Assembly: GCA_025084515.1 (NCBI GenBank)
Contig: JAJAGP010000774.1
Span: 124,001-188,000, forward strand
Direction of reading: 5' to 3'
DNA from: Ancistrus triradiatus
Lineage: Eukaryota > Chordata > Actinopteri > Siluriformes > Loricariidae
DNA: 64,000 bases
Shown one piece after another: positions 13,477-23,052 of this stretch. Made by a program: the position numbers and the translations under genes. The notes beneath the pieces are model-generated. The model worked only from the letters and a program-made list of their open reading frames with translations. It had not been told where the DNA came from and ran no database searches. How positions within the stretch are numbered: the first letter of the stretch is position 1; each line of letters starts with the position of its first letter.

Positions 13477-13726
13477 TGTCTGTATGCTGTCATTTCTAGT
13501 TCTTAGACAGAAAGAAAACTGGATTTGGCCAGTCATATATTTAAAAATCTGAAATCACAATCAGCCAAGAAAACTGGAATCGGTGCATCTCTCAGTGAGG
13601 GAATGTGTAGCCAAGAGTAGAAATACCATCTGAAGAACTTTTCGTTCAGCCTTGTTCTGGTGTTAGCAGACATTGCTGGACCCGTTGTTCTAGTACAGAT
13701 GGTGTTCCTTTGGCTCTACGGGGGAC

Positions 13727-13890
13727 GAGAGTTTGTCGCCGACAGGTTGCTGGAGGCTAACTGGATTTACTGGAGCTTAGAGGACACCAGAGAGATTCCC
13801 CGAATCCCCCAACGGCAAATTGTAACACACAAGCACAGTTTAGCTTCATGCGGTGCTTGACTGTCTCTGTACGAGCTCCTCCAGACATAA
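13727..13890 (+). repeat. diverged duplicate of 11378-11545, just upstream of adarb1
   Basis: Ordered similarity to the segment 2.3 kb upstream (GGTTGCTGGAGGCTA, GAGCTTAGAGGACACC, AGTTTAGCTTCATGCGG). Neither copy has coding potential. Either a local duplication or two insertions of an unclassified repeat. Confidence 0.55.
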
Positions 13891-13959
13891 ATGACCTGCA
13901 TCCACAAGGTCTGTCCGAGCAGCTCTGCTTCTCGTCTCTAATTCTGCCCCTCGCTGAGA

Positions 13960-14145
13960 TCTGAGCGGAGCAGGAGGAGGAGCGGAGGAGGAGCAGCAGA
14001 CCACGTGCGAGTGTGTACGCTCAGGCATGGGTGTGTATTTGTGAGCAGTCTGCACGGGTACAGGGGCTGTTCACACCTCCAGCGTGTCTCAGGAAGAAAA
14101 CAAGACACAGGCAGCCCGTGTTAACGTGGAGGTGCCCGGCATCGC
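13960..14145 (+). promoter_or_regulatory. adarb1: probable adarb1 promoter-proximal region / 5'UTR
   Basis: A GC-richer patch than the surrounding AT-rich DNA. It holds a purine-rich GGAGGA-type run (about 13966-13999) and an E-box CACGTG at 14002-14007. An in-frame stop (TAA at 14122-14124) closes the reading frame 5' of the ATG at 14146, so the coding sequence does not extend further upstream here. Neither TATA box nor transcription start can be placed from sequence alone. Assignment as promoter or 5'UTR is inferred from position in front of the first coding exon. Confidence 0.45.
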
Positions 14146-14245
14146 ATGGCGCTGCTGCTGGACTGCCCGCCCTGCCTGGGCGCCTACTACTGCCTGATGA
14201 GGACGAGGTTCAAGAGGAGGCGCAAGAAACGCTCCGAGCGCAAAG
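14146..14245 (+). CDS. adarb1: adarb1 exon 1, alternative N-terminal R-domain exon
   Basis: ATG at 14146 is followed by 33 codons and one extra base, ending at a donor AAAG|GTCAGC (14245/14246). The peptide starts MALLLDCPPC and ends in a basic cluster with FKRRRKKRSERK at residues 22-33. Such an Arg/Lys-rich N-terminus is characteristic of the ADAR3 R domain, which binds single-stranded RNA, and of a known extended ADAR2 isoform in mammals. Phase 1 matches exon 2, and joining the two reads without a stop through 16 further codons into the canonical Met, giving a 49-residue extension. The Kozak context is mediocre (C at -3, G at +4), which fits leaky scanning to the downstream Met. No transcript is available here, so use of this exon is inferred. 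Confidence 0.75.
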
Positions 14246-15442
14246 GTCAGCTGCCATGCTACAGGTTCTGATCAGGTCCCGTATGTGGGGTGAAATCCGT
14301 CAGAGCTCTGTTGCGTGCTTGGGTGTGTGTCTGTGGTGTGTTTTACAGCAGAGAGCATAGTAGCTCTTAGTTTAGGGCGATATGGTGCATCTTTGGTTGC
14401 TATGCAGCCGTGTTGGGTGATATGCGATATTGTGTTGATGTTGTGACGTCACAATACTCTTTCATTACAGGACCGAGCAGTGTTTTTAATCAGTTTGATT
14501 CACTGTTAAATACTTTGTGTAGAACCAGGCTTAGATGAACCTTCACTCCTCAGGGTGAGACTGGACACCAGGATGGACTTTGATTCCTTTTCTAGCCAGA
14601 TATAAAGGAAATGACACTTTATTCTTGTGTGAATAAAGTGTAGTCTGTAAGGTGAACCTTAATTTTGGACCGCCTGATATCATATGTACTACTGAAGATT
14701 GTTATTACGGCACCACTGGGCTTACGTTGTTAGAAATCCTACTCATTGTGTACTTTGTATTTTGTAAAATTATTCAAATACATTTGTTCCGAATTGCCTC
14801 ATACTAGTCTGCATATAGAAAGAAGAATGTCGGACGTCTGTCTCTAGAATTGTGACCACCAATGAATTGCCATGAAGGTCTGCCCACATATCAGACCACA
14901 TATCCAACAAAGATATACCGCTTTGAGTTGCACCAAAAAAAAAACAAAAAGGGTTTTAATTTAAAACTGAAAGTCTCGTAACAGCACGTATGCCTTTCCT
15001 GGCAATCTCCGCCCTTTTTCGTACATTATAATTAATATACTTCAGCACTGATGAGAACTACTGGTCGAAAGTGCTCCAGTGAACCACCTGAGATGAGATT
15101 CTGAAAGATTCATGGTTGAACGCAGCGTGAGGTGTAAGCTGTCCATCAAACACGGAGGCTGTTTATAAGCAAAGGGTGGTAATGCGTAAAAAAAAGTCAC
15201 GGTTTGTTGTCTCTTTGACAGTGACATGACTGGCTCCACTGGGGCGATGTGGAAAGAAACCAAAAATACACTGATTAAAAATGCATGTGTCGTTGGAGGA
15301 CACGAATATGTGTAGCGTCTATCAACTTGGATGATACGGTAGTTTCAGGACATTTCCGAGAGCAACTTTCTTAGTGTAACAGTTTGAGGCTTGGGACCAG
15401 TTTTATTGGTGAATGGCTAAGGTGCTGGGCGAGTGGAGTGAC
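14246..15442. other. 5' part of adarb1 intron 1, nothing recognised
   Basis: No exon or repeat identified with confidence. Includes ordinary AT-rich intronic sequence. Confidence 0.5.
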
Positions 15443-15985
15443 TTGTAATTAGCAGTCTCGGTCTCATATCGGTCTCGGGGTAAGGTGAACTCACAAATTG
15501 TTGTCGAGACCAGCAGGGTCCAATGCATCTGTCTGAGGTAACATTCGTTATAAACTGAACTTTTTTTTAATTCAGTCGTTATTGAATGTCAACAATCCAC
15601 TGAAAAAGGATAAATCAGTCCTTTCTCTACATGTCTAAATCTGCACTCTTATTGGCTCACAGGGAAAAACAAGTTCCTGCTCTTCTCGTTCACTATCCAA
15701 TCAATGAACATGTTTTATTTTGAATAATCTGACATTAAGATCGTAAGTGTGCATTTTCCGCTTGCTTTTCTTATTTAGTATAGTTTAGGATAGTTTTTGT
15801 TTGAGTGCAGATTCAATGTAATTATTATGTTTTCACATGTAATAATAAAAAGGGATAGAATGGATGTTTTTGGCTATATTCAGTTGACGTTGTGGTGGAG
15901 TTTGACAGAAGAAGGGAAACCGAATCGCAAATCAAAATCATCGCCATCATTTGCTTCCAAAGTTACATATAATGAATGGTTGATA
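15443..15985 (+). repeat. unclassified interspersed element, forward copy
   Basis: About 540 bp, matched in reverse complement at 35752-36405. Shared landmarks in order are AAGGTGAACTCACAAATTGT, GTCGAGACCAGC, GTCCAATGC, TCTGAGGTAACATT, AGTCCTTTCTCTAC, GTAAGTGTGCATTTTC and CATCATTTGCTTCCAA. No coding frame or clear termini; family unknown. Confidence 0.7.
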
Positions 15986-16254
15986 ATCATTAAATAATCA
16001 TTTTAATAAATAATAATAACAGTAATTAGTAATAAATTTAGGTTAGATATTGTTTATTGTTATATTTTATTAAGTATATGATTAAATATATTATTTATTA
16101 ATACATATAATGAGTAATAATTGTAAAGTGAGTTACAAACTGAATTAATTTTTTCCATTTTCTTCTTTTTATTCTTGTATGATGAAAAAATCTTAATGTG
16201 GTCTTGACTTGGCTGTAGCAATCTTGACTTCAACATTACTTTTAATATCAATAA

Positions 16255-17720
16255 ACTCTCACCAGCTCAGAGCTTTCTAACTAATTGAATTTACAAACTA
16301 ACAGCATTAATGCTTCAATACATTTCTATTCTTAGAGGTAGACATACAACCAACTACAGATCCCCAGATGTCTCCCATTTAGTGGTCTTAGTGCCCAATC
16401 ACCAAGGAGCAGGGTAACACTTTTCCTCTTTTATAAAACCTCTGTCCTTCCGGAGCATCAGGCTCACCAGAGTACTAGATTTTGTCAGTTTTAGCAAAAT
16501 AGTTTTAGTCAGTTGAGCTCAGAGCTTAAATAATCCATTAAGCAGACTGACTTCAATGCATATCTACTTTAGAGGTATGCACACAGCAGGCTACATATCA
16601 CCAGCTATTTAGTGCACTATTTATGCACATGTACTGGCCATTCACTGACGAGCTGTGTGAGGAGTGTGAATACTTGCTTATGAAAGTGACACCTCCCATC
16701 CTTCAAAACCTCTCCAGAGTGCCTATTTGACCATCCAAAGGCTTCAGAAGTCGTTCAGAGAAAAAGTCGGAGAGCTTGTATGACTTGTTTTGCAGCTGTG
16801 ATGCTGTTGCGGCAAGATGTTACCACTTCAAATCTCCAGAGCACCTTTCTGAGAAGCTGTTCAGAAGAAGCATAAAACAGGCTTTAGTTGATTTTAAAAT
16901 GGTTCAGGTTTGTTGCTTATTAGAACTGGGAGCATTTTTATGATGAGGCTCATAAAAACAGAGCTTCAGCCCATATCTGTTTAGAGTTATGCTCATGACA
17001 GACTGAATATGTCCATGTTTCACCAACTTTTCAGTGTGCCACTTTAAATCGTGACTGTTTCAATTGCACTTCATCGCAGCAAGTGGCAAGGAAAAACTAC
17101 CTAAACGTTATAAGGAAGAAACCTTGGGAGGACCAAGACTCAAAAAGAGATTAATACCCCTTGGGCGGCTTAGATGTTATATGTAAAAATTAACTAAGTT
17201 ATCTAATTAATTAAGTTCATAGTAGAGTAGTTTAAATAAACAGAAACTAAATCAATACTAACAGAGAGAACATCAGTAAAATATAATAATTCAACTAAAA
17301 TAACAGGTAGACTAACATTTGAGAGAAAATGAAATATTAGGAGAAGTATAAGAAGTATAATAAAACCGAGAATATAACAGCTATAGTGTATAAGCCAGTA
17401 ATGAAGAGACATTGACTAGAATAATGTAAAAATGAGATTTGCATGACAGACTACATATTTCACCAACTAGCTACTGTGTTATTTTGTGAATTATGACTAC
17501 GTGTGTTTTAATAAATTATGTGTTATAAAATAATTCAGAAGTCTTTATTGGTCACTCACAATAAGTGGAGTTGAGCACTTTTCCTGAGAGGAACATTTCC
17601 AAACCTCGAGCCCTCTGCAGTGTGTCTGTTTGATCATTTAAAGCCGTTTGAGTCTGAGCTTTTGAAATTTGTTTTTGTTTTTAGAGATACGCACCGTGCA
17701 GACTAAATATCTCCCATTAT
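16255..17720 (+). repeat. diverged tandem-like repeat block
   Basis: At least four decayed copies of a motif run through this region: AGAGGTAGACATACAACCAACTACAG (16334), AGAGGTATGCACACAGCAGGCTACATAT (16571), GCTCATGACAGACTGAATATG (16991), GCATGACAGACTACATATTTCACCAACTAGC (17442) and GAGATACGCACCGTGCAGACTAAATAT (17684). Each is followed by an AAACCTC...TTTGA(C/T)CAT(C/T)(C/T)AAA segment in three of the units. Spacing is irregular, 240-450 bp. A fragment of another fish repeat (GTGGCAAGGAAAAACTACCT) lies at 17070-17160. Function unknown. Confidence 0.55.
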
Positions 17721-18105
17721 CTCTAAATATTTTGATTTAGCTCCAGAGCAGATCGGAGCGAGCGTTTGAGATGAATTCGATGAGAATGTCCTAATGGAGC
17801 TTTTTCTTCACGTTGTGTAAGATGATTCAGCAGAACTGGTGATGGATGGGATTGTTTAGCAGATGGTGGTTCAGTTCTGTGAGCTTGTGTGAGGTGTTCT
17901 CAGACGTTAACCCTTTATACATTTCCAGAAGGAATAATAAAAATAATTTCAAGTCAAATCTAACAGGAGGAAATGTATCAAACTATGTAGAAGTGAAATC
18001 ACAAGGATGCTTTGAGAAGGAATTATTTAGGTGGGCATTTTAACCCCAGCCGAACTTTGAGAGGGACACAACTGCGAGGGGGACGATCTGAAGCTAAATC
18101 ACAAT

Positions 18106-18535
18106 TAGTGATGCACGATATATCGGCAGCTGATATATTATTTGCCAATATATGGACTTTTTTCAGATATCGGCATCGGTCCGATATTAGAACTTTAGCC
18201 GATGTTATAACCGATATTTCTAATATATTTACATATGAATACTTCTTTGATTTTTCTTCAAGACTAAAAAAAAAACTACCTTTTTTAAAGAAAGGTTAAG
18301 AAAATAAAATGGAATTTAACCATTTTTCCTTTGAGTGAACTGCACCTTGTGTTTACAGTTCTGATTTAACTGTTTTATTGTTAGTTATTATTTTATTTTA
18401 TTGCAAAAATGATTTACTGTAATTGAAATGCAGAAAGGTTAAATTATCAGATTTGAATATTGGTATCGGCCACAATAATGTGCTCAAAATCGGTTATCGT
18501 ATCGGCCCAAGAAATTCAATATCGGGGCATCCCTA
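18106..18535 (+). mobile_element. non-autonomous hAT element (GATGCACGATAT family)
   Basis: 430 bp, with TAGTGATGC left and GCATCCCTA right ends and rich in ATCGGC...CCGATAT subterminal repeats. It is flanked by a perfect 8-bp target duplication ATCACAAT (18098-18105 and 18536-18543). Eight-base duplication is the hallmark of hAT insertion. A second, partial copy lies inside the element at 40568. Confidence 0.9.
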
Positions 18536-18556
18536 ATCACAATGTTTACAGATAGA

Positions 18557-18700
18557 GGGACTGTGAGAGCCTAGTGGTTAAGATACTGGACTATGGACCA
18601 GAAGGTCAAGGGTTCAAATTCCAAGGATTGCTAGGATTGTAAGAATATATCAGCTGTAAGTCGCTCTGGATATGGGCGTCTGCTAAATGACATAAATGTA
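18557..18700 (+). repeat. tRNA-derived SINE
   Basis: GGGACTGTGAGAGCCTAGTGG head, GGGTTCAAATTCC B box and GTAAGTCGCTCTGGATATGG tail, with an internal deletion. It lies 13 bp past the 3' target duplication of the hAT element. Confidence 0.9.
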
Positions 18701-19176
18701 CGTAATTGAAGATATTTAGTCTGCAATGTGTAATCTCTCAAAACAGGTCTGCTTGTTTAATCAAAATAATTTCAAAAGCTCAGATTCTACAAATCTGCTG
18801 CCTAATAACCCACCTGAAACCTCTCAAACTACATCTATGGTACTTACATGTGCCTTATTTTATACACTTGAATTCTGTATTGGCTGGATACGTGCAGTAT
18901 GTTTTTCTGGAAATGTTTATCATGTATGTGTGACACGGGTCTGTTAACACTGTGTCATCGGCTTCCGGTCTGTCCACAATCTGTTCAATTCAGCAGTGCC
19001 TCCACATTAAGTAGAATGATCTGTAAAAATATTATTTTTATTATTACGCAGTATACGTTAAATCTTTTTGGACTGATGGTGCTCCCTGTATTGAAAGCCA
19101 TTTCTTACATGGTCTTTCTATAGGGCGGCTCATATCCTGGAGCCAATGATGTGAATAATTTATTAAATCACTCTCT
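18701..19176. other. intron 1, nothing recognised
   Basis: AT-rich intronic DNA with no repeat or exon signal. Confidence 0.5.
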
Positions 19177-19448
19177 GGTGCTCGGGCGGTGCAGCGGTCA
19201 AACATGCCAGCCCACTACCGCAGGCACCTGTGTTTGAGTCTCTGAGGGAAGGTCTGAAGGGGATCATCTCCACCGAAGCTGCAACAGCATCCCCTCCAGA
19301 CAGACTCTGCAAGTTTAGGCCACATTTGTTAAAGAATTTTAGTTAAGGAATCTCGTCCTGCCACAGACACATGATTGGCCATGTCTGAGGGAGGGGAAGC
19401 TGGATGTGAGAGCATCCCCTGGCGCTGCAACAGCGCACCCTTCAGAAC
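19177..19448 (+). repeat. second tRNA-derived SINE family
   Basis: GTGCTCGGGCGGTGCAGCGGTC head, TGTTTGAGTCT B-box-like segment, then ATTGGCCATGTCTGAGGGAGG. Related copies are at 57431 and, as a fragment, 30391-30450. An (AC)n microsatellite follows at 19688-19713. Confidence 0.65.
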
Positions 19449-19682
19449 CAGTTTATACGAAATAAACAACACATTTAATGATCAATTGTATGTCTGTAAA
19501 TACCGATAATAAATCTGAACTAGACACAATAAAAGTGAAAGCAGTGGTAGTGGCACCACCAGAAGAGGTTTAGTTTTCCTCGGAGTCTCTCTGGCTGTGT
19601 GAGATTAGTAACAGAAGCTAAAGGTACTGACTGGTGCTTTTGGAAAACACCACACCCTAACTCAGCAACTTGCTTTTGACTG

Positions 19683-19713
<31 letters not shown>

Positions 19714-19976
19714 GATTTAGAGAAATGAGGTAAAATCCTGAGGTGCTGAAATTGCATTTTCACAGACGCTCCTAAAGCTGCACAGCAACGTTAAGATGAC
19801 TGTCACAAACCTCATGTACCGCGTTCTTCTATCAGCCTCAACCAGAGAGTGTGAGAGGAACGCGGACTATAATCTGATTTACATTAACAGTCACTGAGAA
19901 ATTTTGATGGAACAGCAGTGTGCAGCTCGTTGTATGACTCTTGTCTCTTGACCGAGTACATTGTAGTTTGAGCTGG

Positions 19977-20637
19977 AGCTTTAAGGTCTTTCTTCTGTTT
20001 TTCTTCTTACTTTTAATATACTGTTTATTCCATTTTCTTTTACAGTATTTGTTTCTCTTATTTTTTTTCCACTTTTGTTGTCATCTCTTTTTGTTTATTT
20101 TATTGTTGCTGAATTGTACTTGAGCCATTTATTTTCATGCTTTTTTCTTTGAGCTTTTATTAATTTTGTTCCTATAGTAGGCCTACTTTTAAAATATTTT
20201 TTCTTAATTTTAAGTATCTTGATTTTCCAAATTTTATTTGATAGTCATTAACCATTTTCCTTATTTGTCATTCATTGTTTTTGAACAGTTTGTTCCTTCT
20301 TTTTTATCAGTGTTTTTCATTTATTTTTTGCTTATTGTTTTGTGCTGATTTTGTCCTTTCTTTTCCATTGTTTAATTTAATTTCATTTTCTTTACTTCTT
20401 TTTCTTTGTTTTTTCTCTTCTATTTTAGTTTGCTACTTTGTTAGTCTTTTGTTTTGCATTAATTCTATGCATATATTTACAGTTTTCTTTCTTACGTTTC
20501 CTTTTCGTTACTTCACTTTATCATTTTCTTCTTACTATTCTTTAGTTCATTTTCTTTATTCTGTAATAATTTCTGAAATATTGTCTGTAATACTTTACTG
20601 ATTTCCTTTTTTCTTTTCAAATTGTTTACTTTTATAT
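19977..20637 (+). repeat. T-rich pyrimidine-biased tract
   Basis: About 660 nt with extreme T/C bias on the + strand (runs such as TTTCTTCTGTTTTTCTTCTTAC). Hydrophobic open frames here are artefacts of TTT and CTT codons. It ends where a Tc1 element has inserted. Confidence 0.8.
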
Positions 20638-20638
20638 A

Positions 20639-21728
20639 CACTGCCTGGCCAAAAAAAGGTCACCGCCAGGATTCAACAAGGAAAATAGTTAAATAGTTTA
20701 AAAAGGTTCTCCCATCGGATAATTACTGCATTGGTGATTGTTTCAGCTGGCAAAAAGTTATTTAACTCTAACTGATGCAGTGAGCAGCTTCTCATCTGTT
20801 AAACCACCGTCGAAAGACGCATCCTGTGGTCGTGGAAGAGATGTCTCAGAAGGGTCAAATTATTGCCATGCGTCAAGCAGAGGAAACATCTAAGAAGATT
20901 GCTGAAACTACAAAAATCGGGTTAGGAACTGTCCAACGCATTACTAAAAAGTGGAAAGACAGTGGGGAAACATTTTCGAGGAAGGAATGTGATCAGAAAA
21001 AAAATCCTGAATGTTTGTGATTGGCGATCACTTAAAAGTTTGGTGAAATCAAATCGTAGAAAAACAATAGTAGAACTCAGGGATATGTTTAATAGTGAAA
21101 GTAAGAGCAAGTAAGAGCATTTCCATATGCACAATGCCAAGGGAACTCAAGGGAATTGGGACTTAACTTCTCTGTAGCCTTAAGAACACCACTTGTCAGT
21201 GAGGCTAACCAGCAAGAATGACTTCAGTTTGCTAGGGAGCATAAAGATTGGACTCTGGAGCAATGGAAGAAGGTCATGTGGTCTGATGAGTCCAGATGTA
21301 CCCTGTTCCAGACTGTGGGGGTGGGGCTATGATCTGGGGTTGCTGCAGTTGGGAAAGAGGTCTGCTGACTACCTGGATATACTGAATGACCAGGTTATTC
21401 CATCAATGGATTTTTTTCTTCCCTGATGGCATGGGCATATTCCAAGATGACAATGCCAGGATTTATCGGGCTCAAATTGTCAAAGAGTGGTTCAGGGAGC
21501 ATGAGCCATCATTTTCACACATGCTTTGGCCACCACAGAGTCCAGACCTGAACCCCATCAAGAATCTTTGGGATGTGCTGAAGAAGACTTTGCGTCGTGG
21601 TCCAAATCTCCCATCATCAATCCAAGATCATGGGGAAAAATGAATGCAGATCTGGACAGAACCAAACCTTGTGACACTGCAGAAGCTTGTGGAAATCACA
21701 GGGAATGTGCGCCATAGTATAGTCAGTG
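20639..21728 (+). mobile_element. defective Tc1 element (CACTGCCTGGCC family)
   Basis: Left end CACTGCCTGGCCAAAAAAAGG after TA (20637-20638); decayed right end CAGTG before TA (21729-21730). Transposase remnants include an N-terminal helix-turn-helix (MSQKGQIIAMRQAEETSKKI..., from 20841) and a C-terminal DDE part (FQDDNARIYRAQIVKEWF; PPQSPDLNPIKNLWDVL, where the usual third catalytic Glu is Lys). Frameshifts and an internal deletion (about 1.09 kb against the usual 1.5-1.6 kb) make it inactive. Related copies are at 45481 and 47229. Confidence 0.9.
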
Positions 21729-21730
21729 TA

Positions 21731-22766
21731 TTACTTTCCTCTATGTTTTTACCTTTTTCCTGTAATATTCTTTGTTTTTCTCTGTCGATTATTCTTTTTG
21801 GTTGATTGTGTGTGTTCTCCATGTACAAATGACCTGAATGAGTTGATGTATGAGTCAGGAGCTCACAGTTGGATCAGAAGCTGGTGGAAGCTCCTCAGTC
21901 TGGAAGCTCCTCCATCGAGCTGCTGATGATGTGAAACGAGCAGAAAGTCGGGTTTCTGCACCGCCAGCACACTCATGAAAATGAACCAGTTATTAGCAGT
22001 GATACATGACTTCCGCTGACGACATCAACTTTACCACTGACGCCTCATTTTCTGTCATGAAGCAGCGAACTGATCCTGAAACTGGCATTTTATAATTTTT
22101 ATAGTTACTGCTGGGAGAGCTGGTAGAAGTTTCTGTGAGACTCTGACTGGGGCACTTTTTTCATTTCTCAAGATGAAATACAGAATATTCTAAATTCTTA
22201 ACAACAGCATTTTTGTTAATATGTGCTTTACAAAGCATTACTTTATTTACTGATTAGCAATCAATTGGTTTGTTGTTTATTAATTAACAGCAATCATCCC
22301 CATAACCTGGAACCATAAAAGAGACGTGTGCATATATATATATTAGTTTTAGCAACGGCAGGTCTCTCTTCTGATTAAGACGACTGCGCTATTGTATTGC
22401 TGTTGCCTGGTGGGCAGGATCTGAACAATGCAGTGACTCGCTGTTGTAGCGGGAAATTAGCTGGGTCACACAAGCGCTGCATTAACATGGCCTAATTAGG
22501 CTTGATTAGCATGCTGCATAAAGGAGGCTGGGTCATGCCGGGCTATTGTAGCGGAACGCTCCTGAGAGAGTGTGGTTTGAATGGGGGTGGCATCCGCCCA
22601 TGTAGGAGGAAGCAGTGCAGTCAGCTTCATTAGGCAGGCAGGCTGTGGTCTGAAAAACCTCTAATGTGTCTGATGGGTAAATAACTGTTACACAAACAAA
22701 GCTTCCCGTCCAGCTGCTAATGACTTGCCTGTAGTTTCTCAGAGACCTTACACAACTGTAGTTTGC
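21731..22766. other. intron 1; complex, possibly conserved segment
   Basis: 22380-22700 is non-repetitive and of balanced composition, with homeodomain-like TAATTAG cores (GCCTAATTAGGCTTGATTAGC). It looks more like a conserved noncoding element than transposon debris, but no comparison is possible here. Confidence 0.35.
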
Positions 22767-22804
22767 ACAACATGACACAAGATTTGGAGATCCACTGGTT
22801 TTAG

Positions 22805-22839
<35 letters not shown>

Positions 22840-23052
22840 TGCGGGGGGGAGCATTTGGAGATCTCTCGGTCTGTGTTGGGTTAGGAGATCCCTCATATGT
22901 GGGGCGGTTGGAGATCCCTCGACATGGTTAGGAGAAGCTTCGATGTAGGCTATGGAGATCCCATTGTGTGGATTTGGAAATCAGTTGGTATAGGGTTTGG
23001 AGGTCCATTGCTTAGTGGTCCCTTGATGTGTGTGAAGGGCTTGGAGATCCCT
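22767..23052 (+). repeat. degenerate minisatellite with GGAGATCCCTC core, plus (TG)n
   Basis: The core recurs at about 22774, 22856, 22884, 22910, 22953, 22999 and 23042 (TTGGAGATCCACT, TTTGGAGATCTCT, TAGGAGATCCCTC, TTGGAGATCCCTC, ATGGAGATCCCAT, TTGGAGGTCCATT, TTGGAGATCCCTC), spaced roughly 25-80 bp. A (TG)n microsatellite (22810-22836) interrupts it. Confidence 0.7.

Noticed and set aside
19941..20601. Hydrophobic membrane-protein-like frames
   Set aside because: They arise from a T-rich tract whose codons are mostly TTT, CTT and TTC; low complexity, not a protein.
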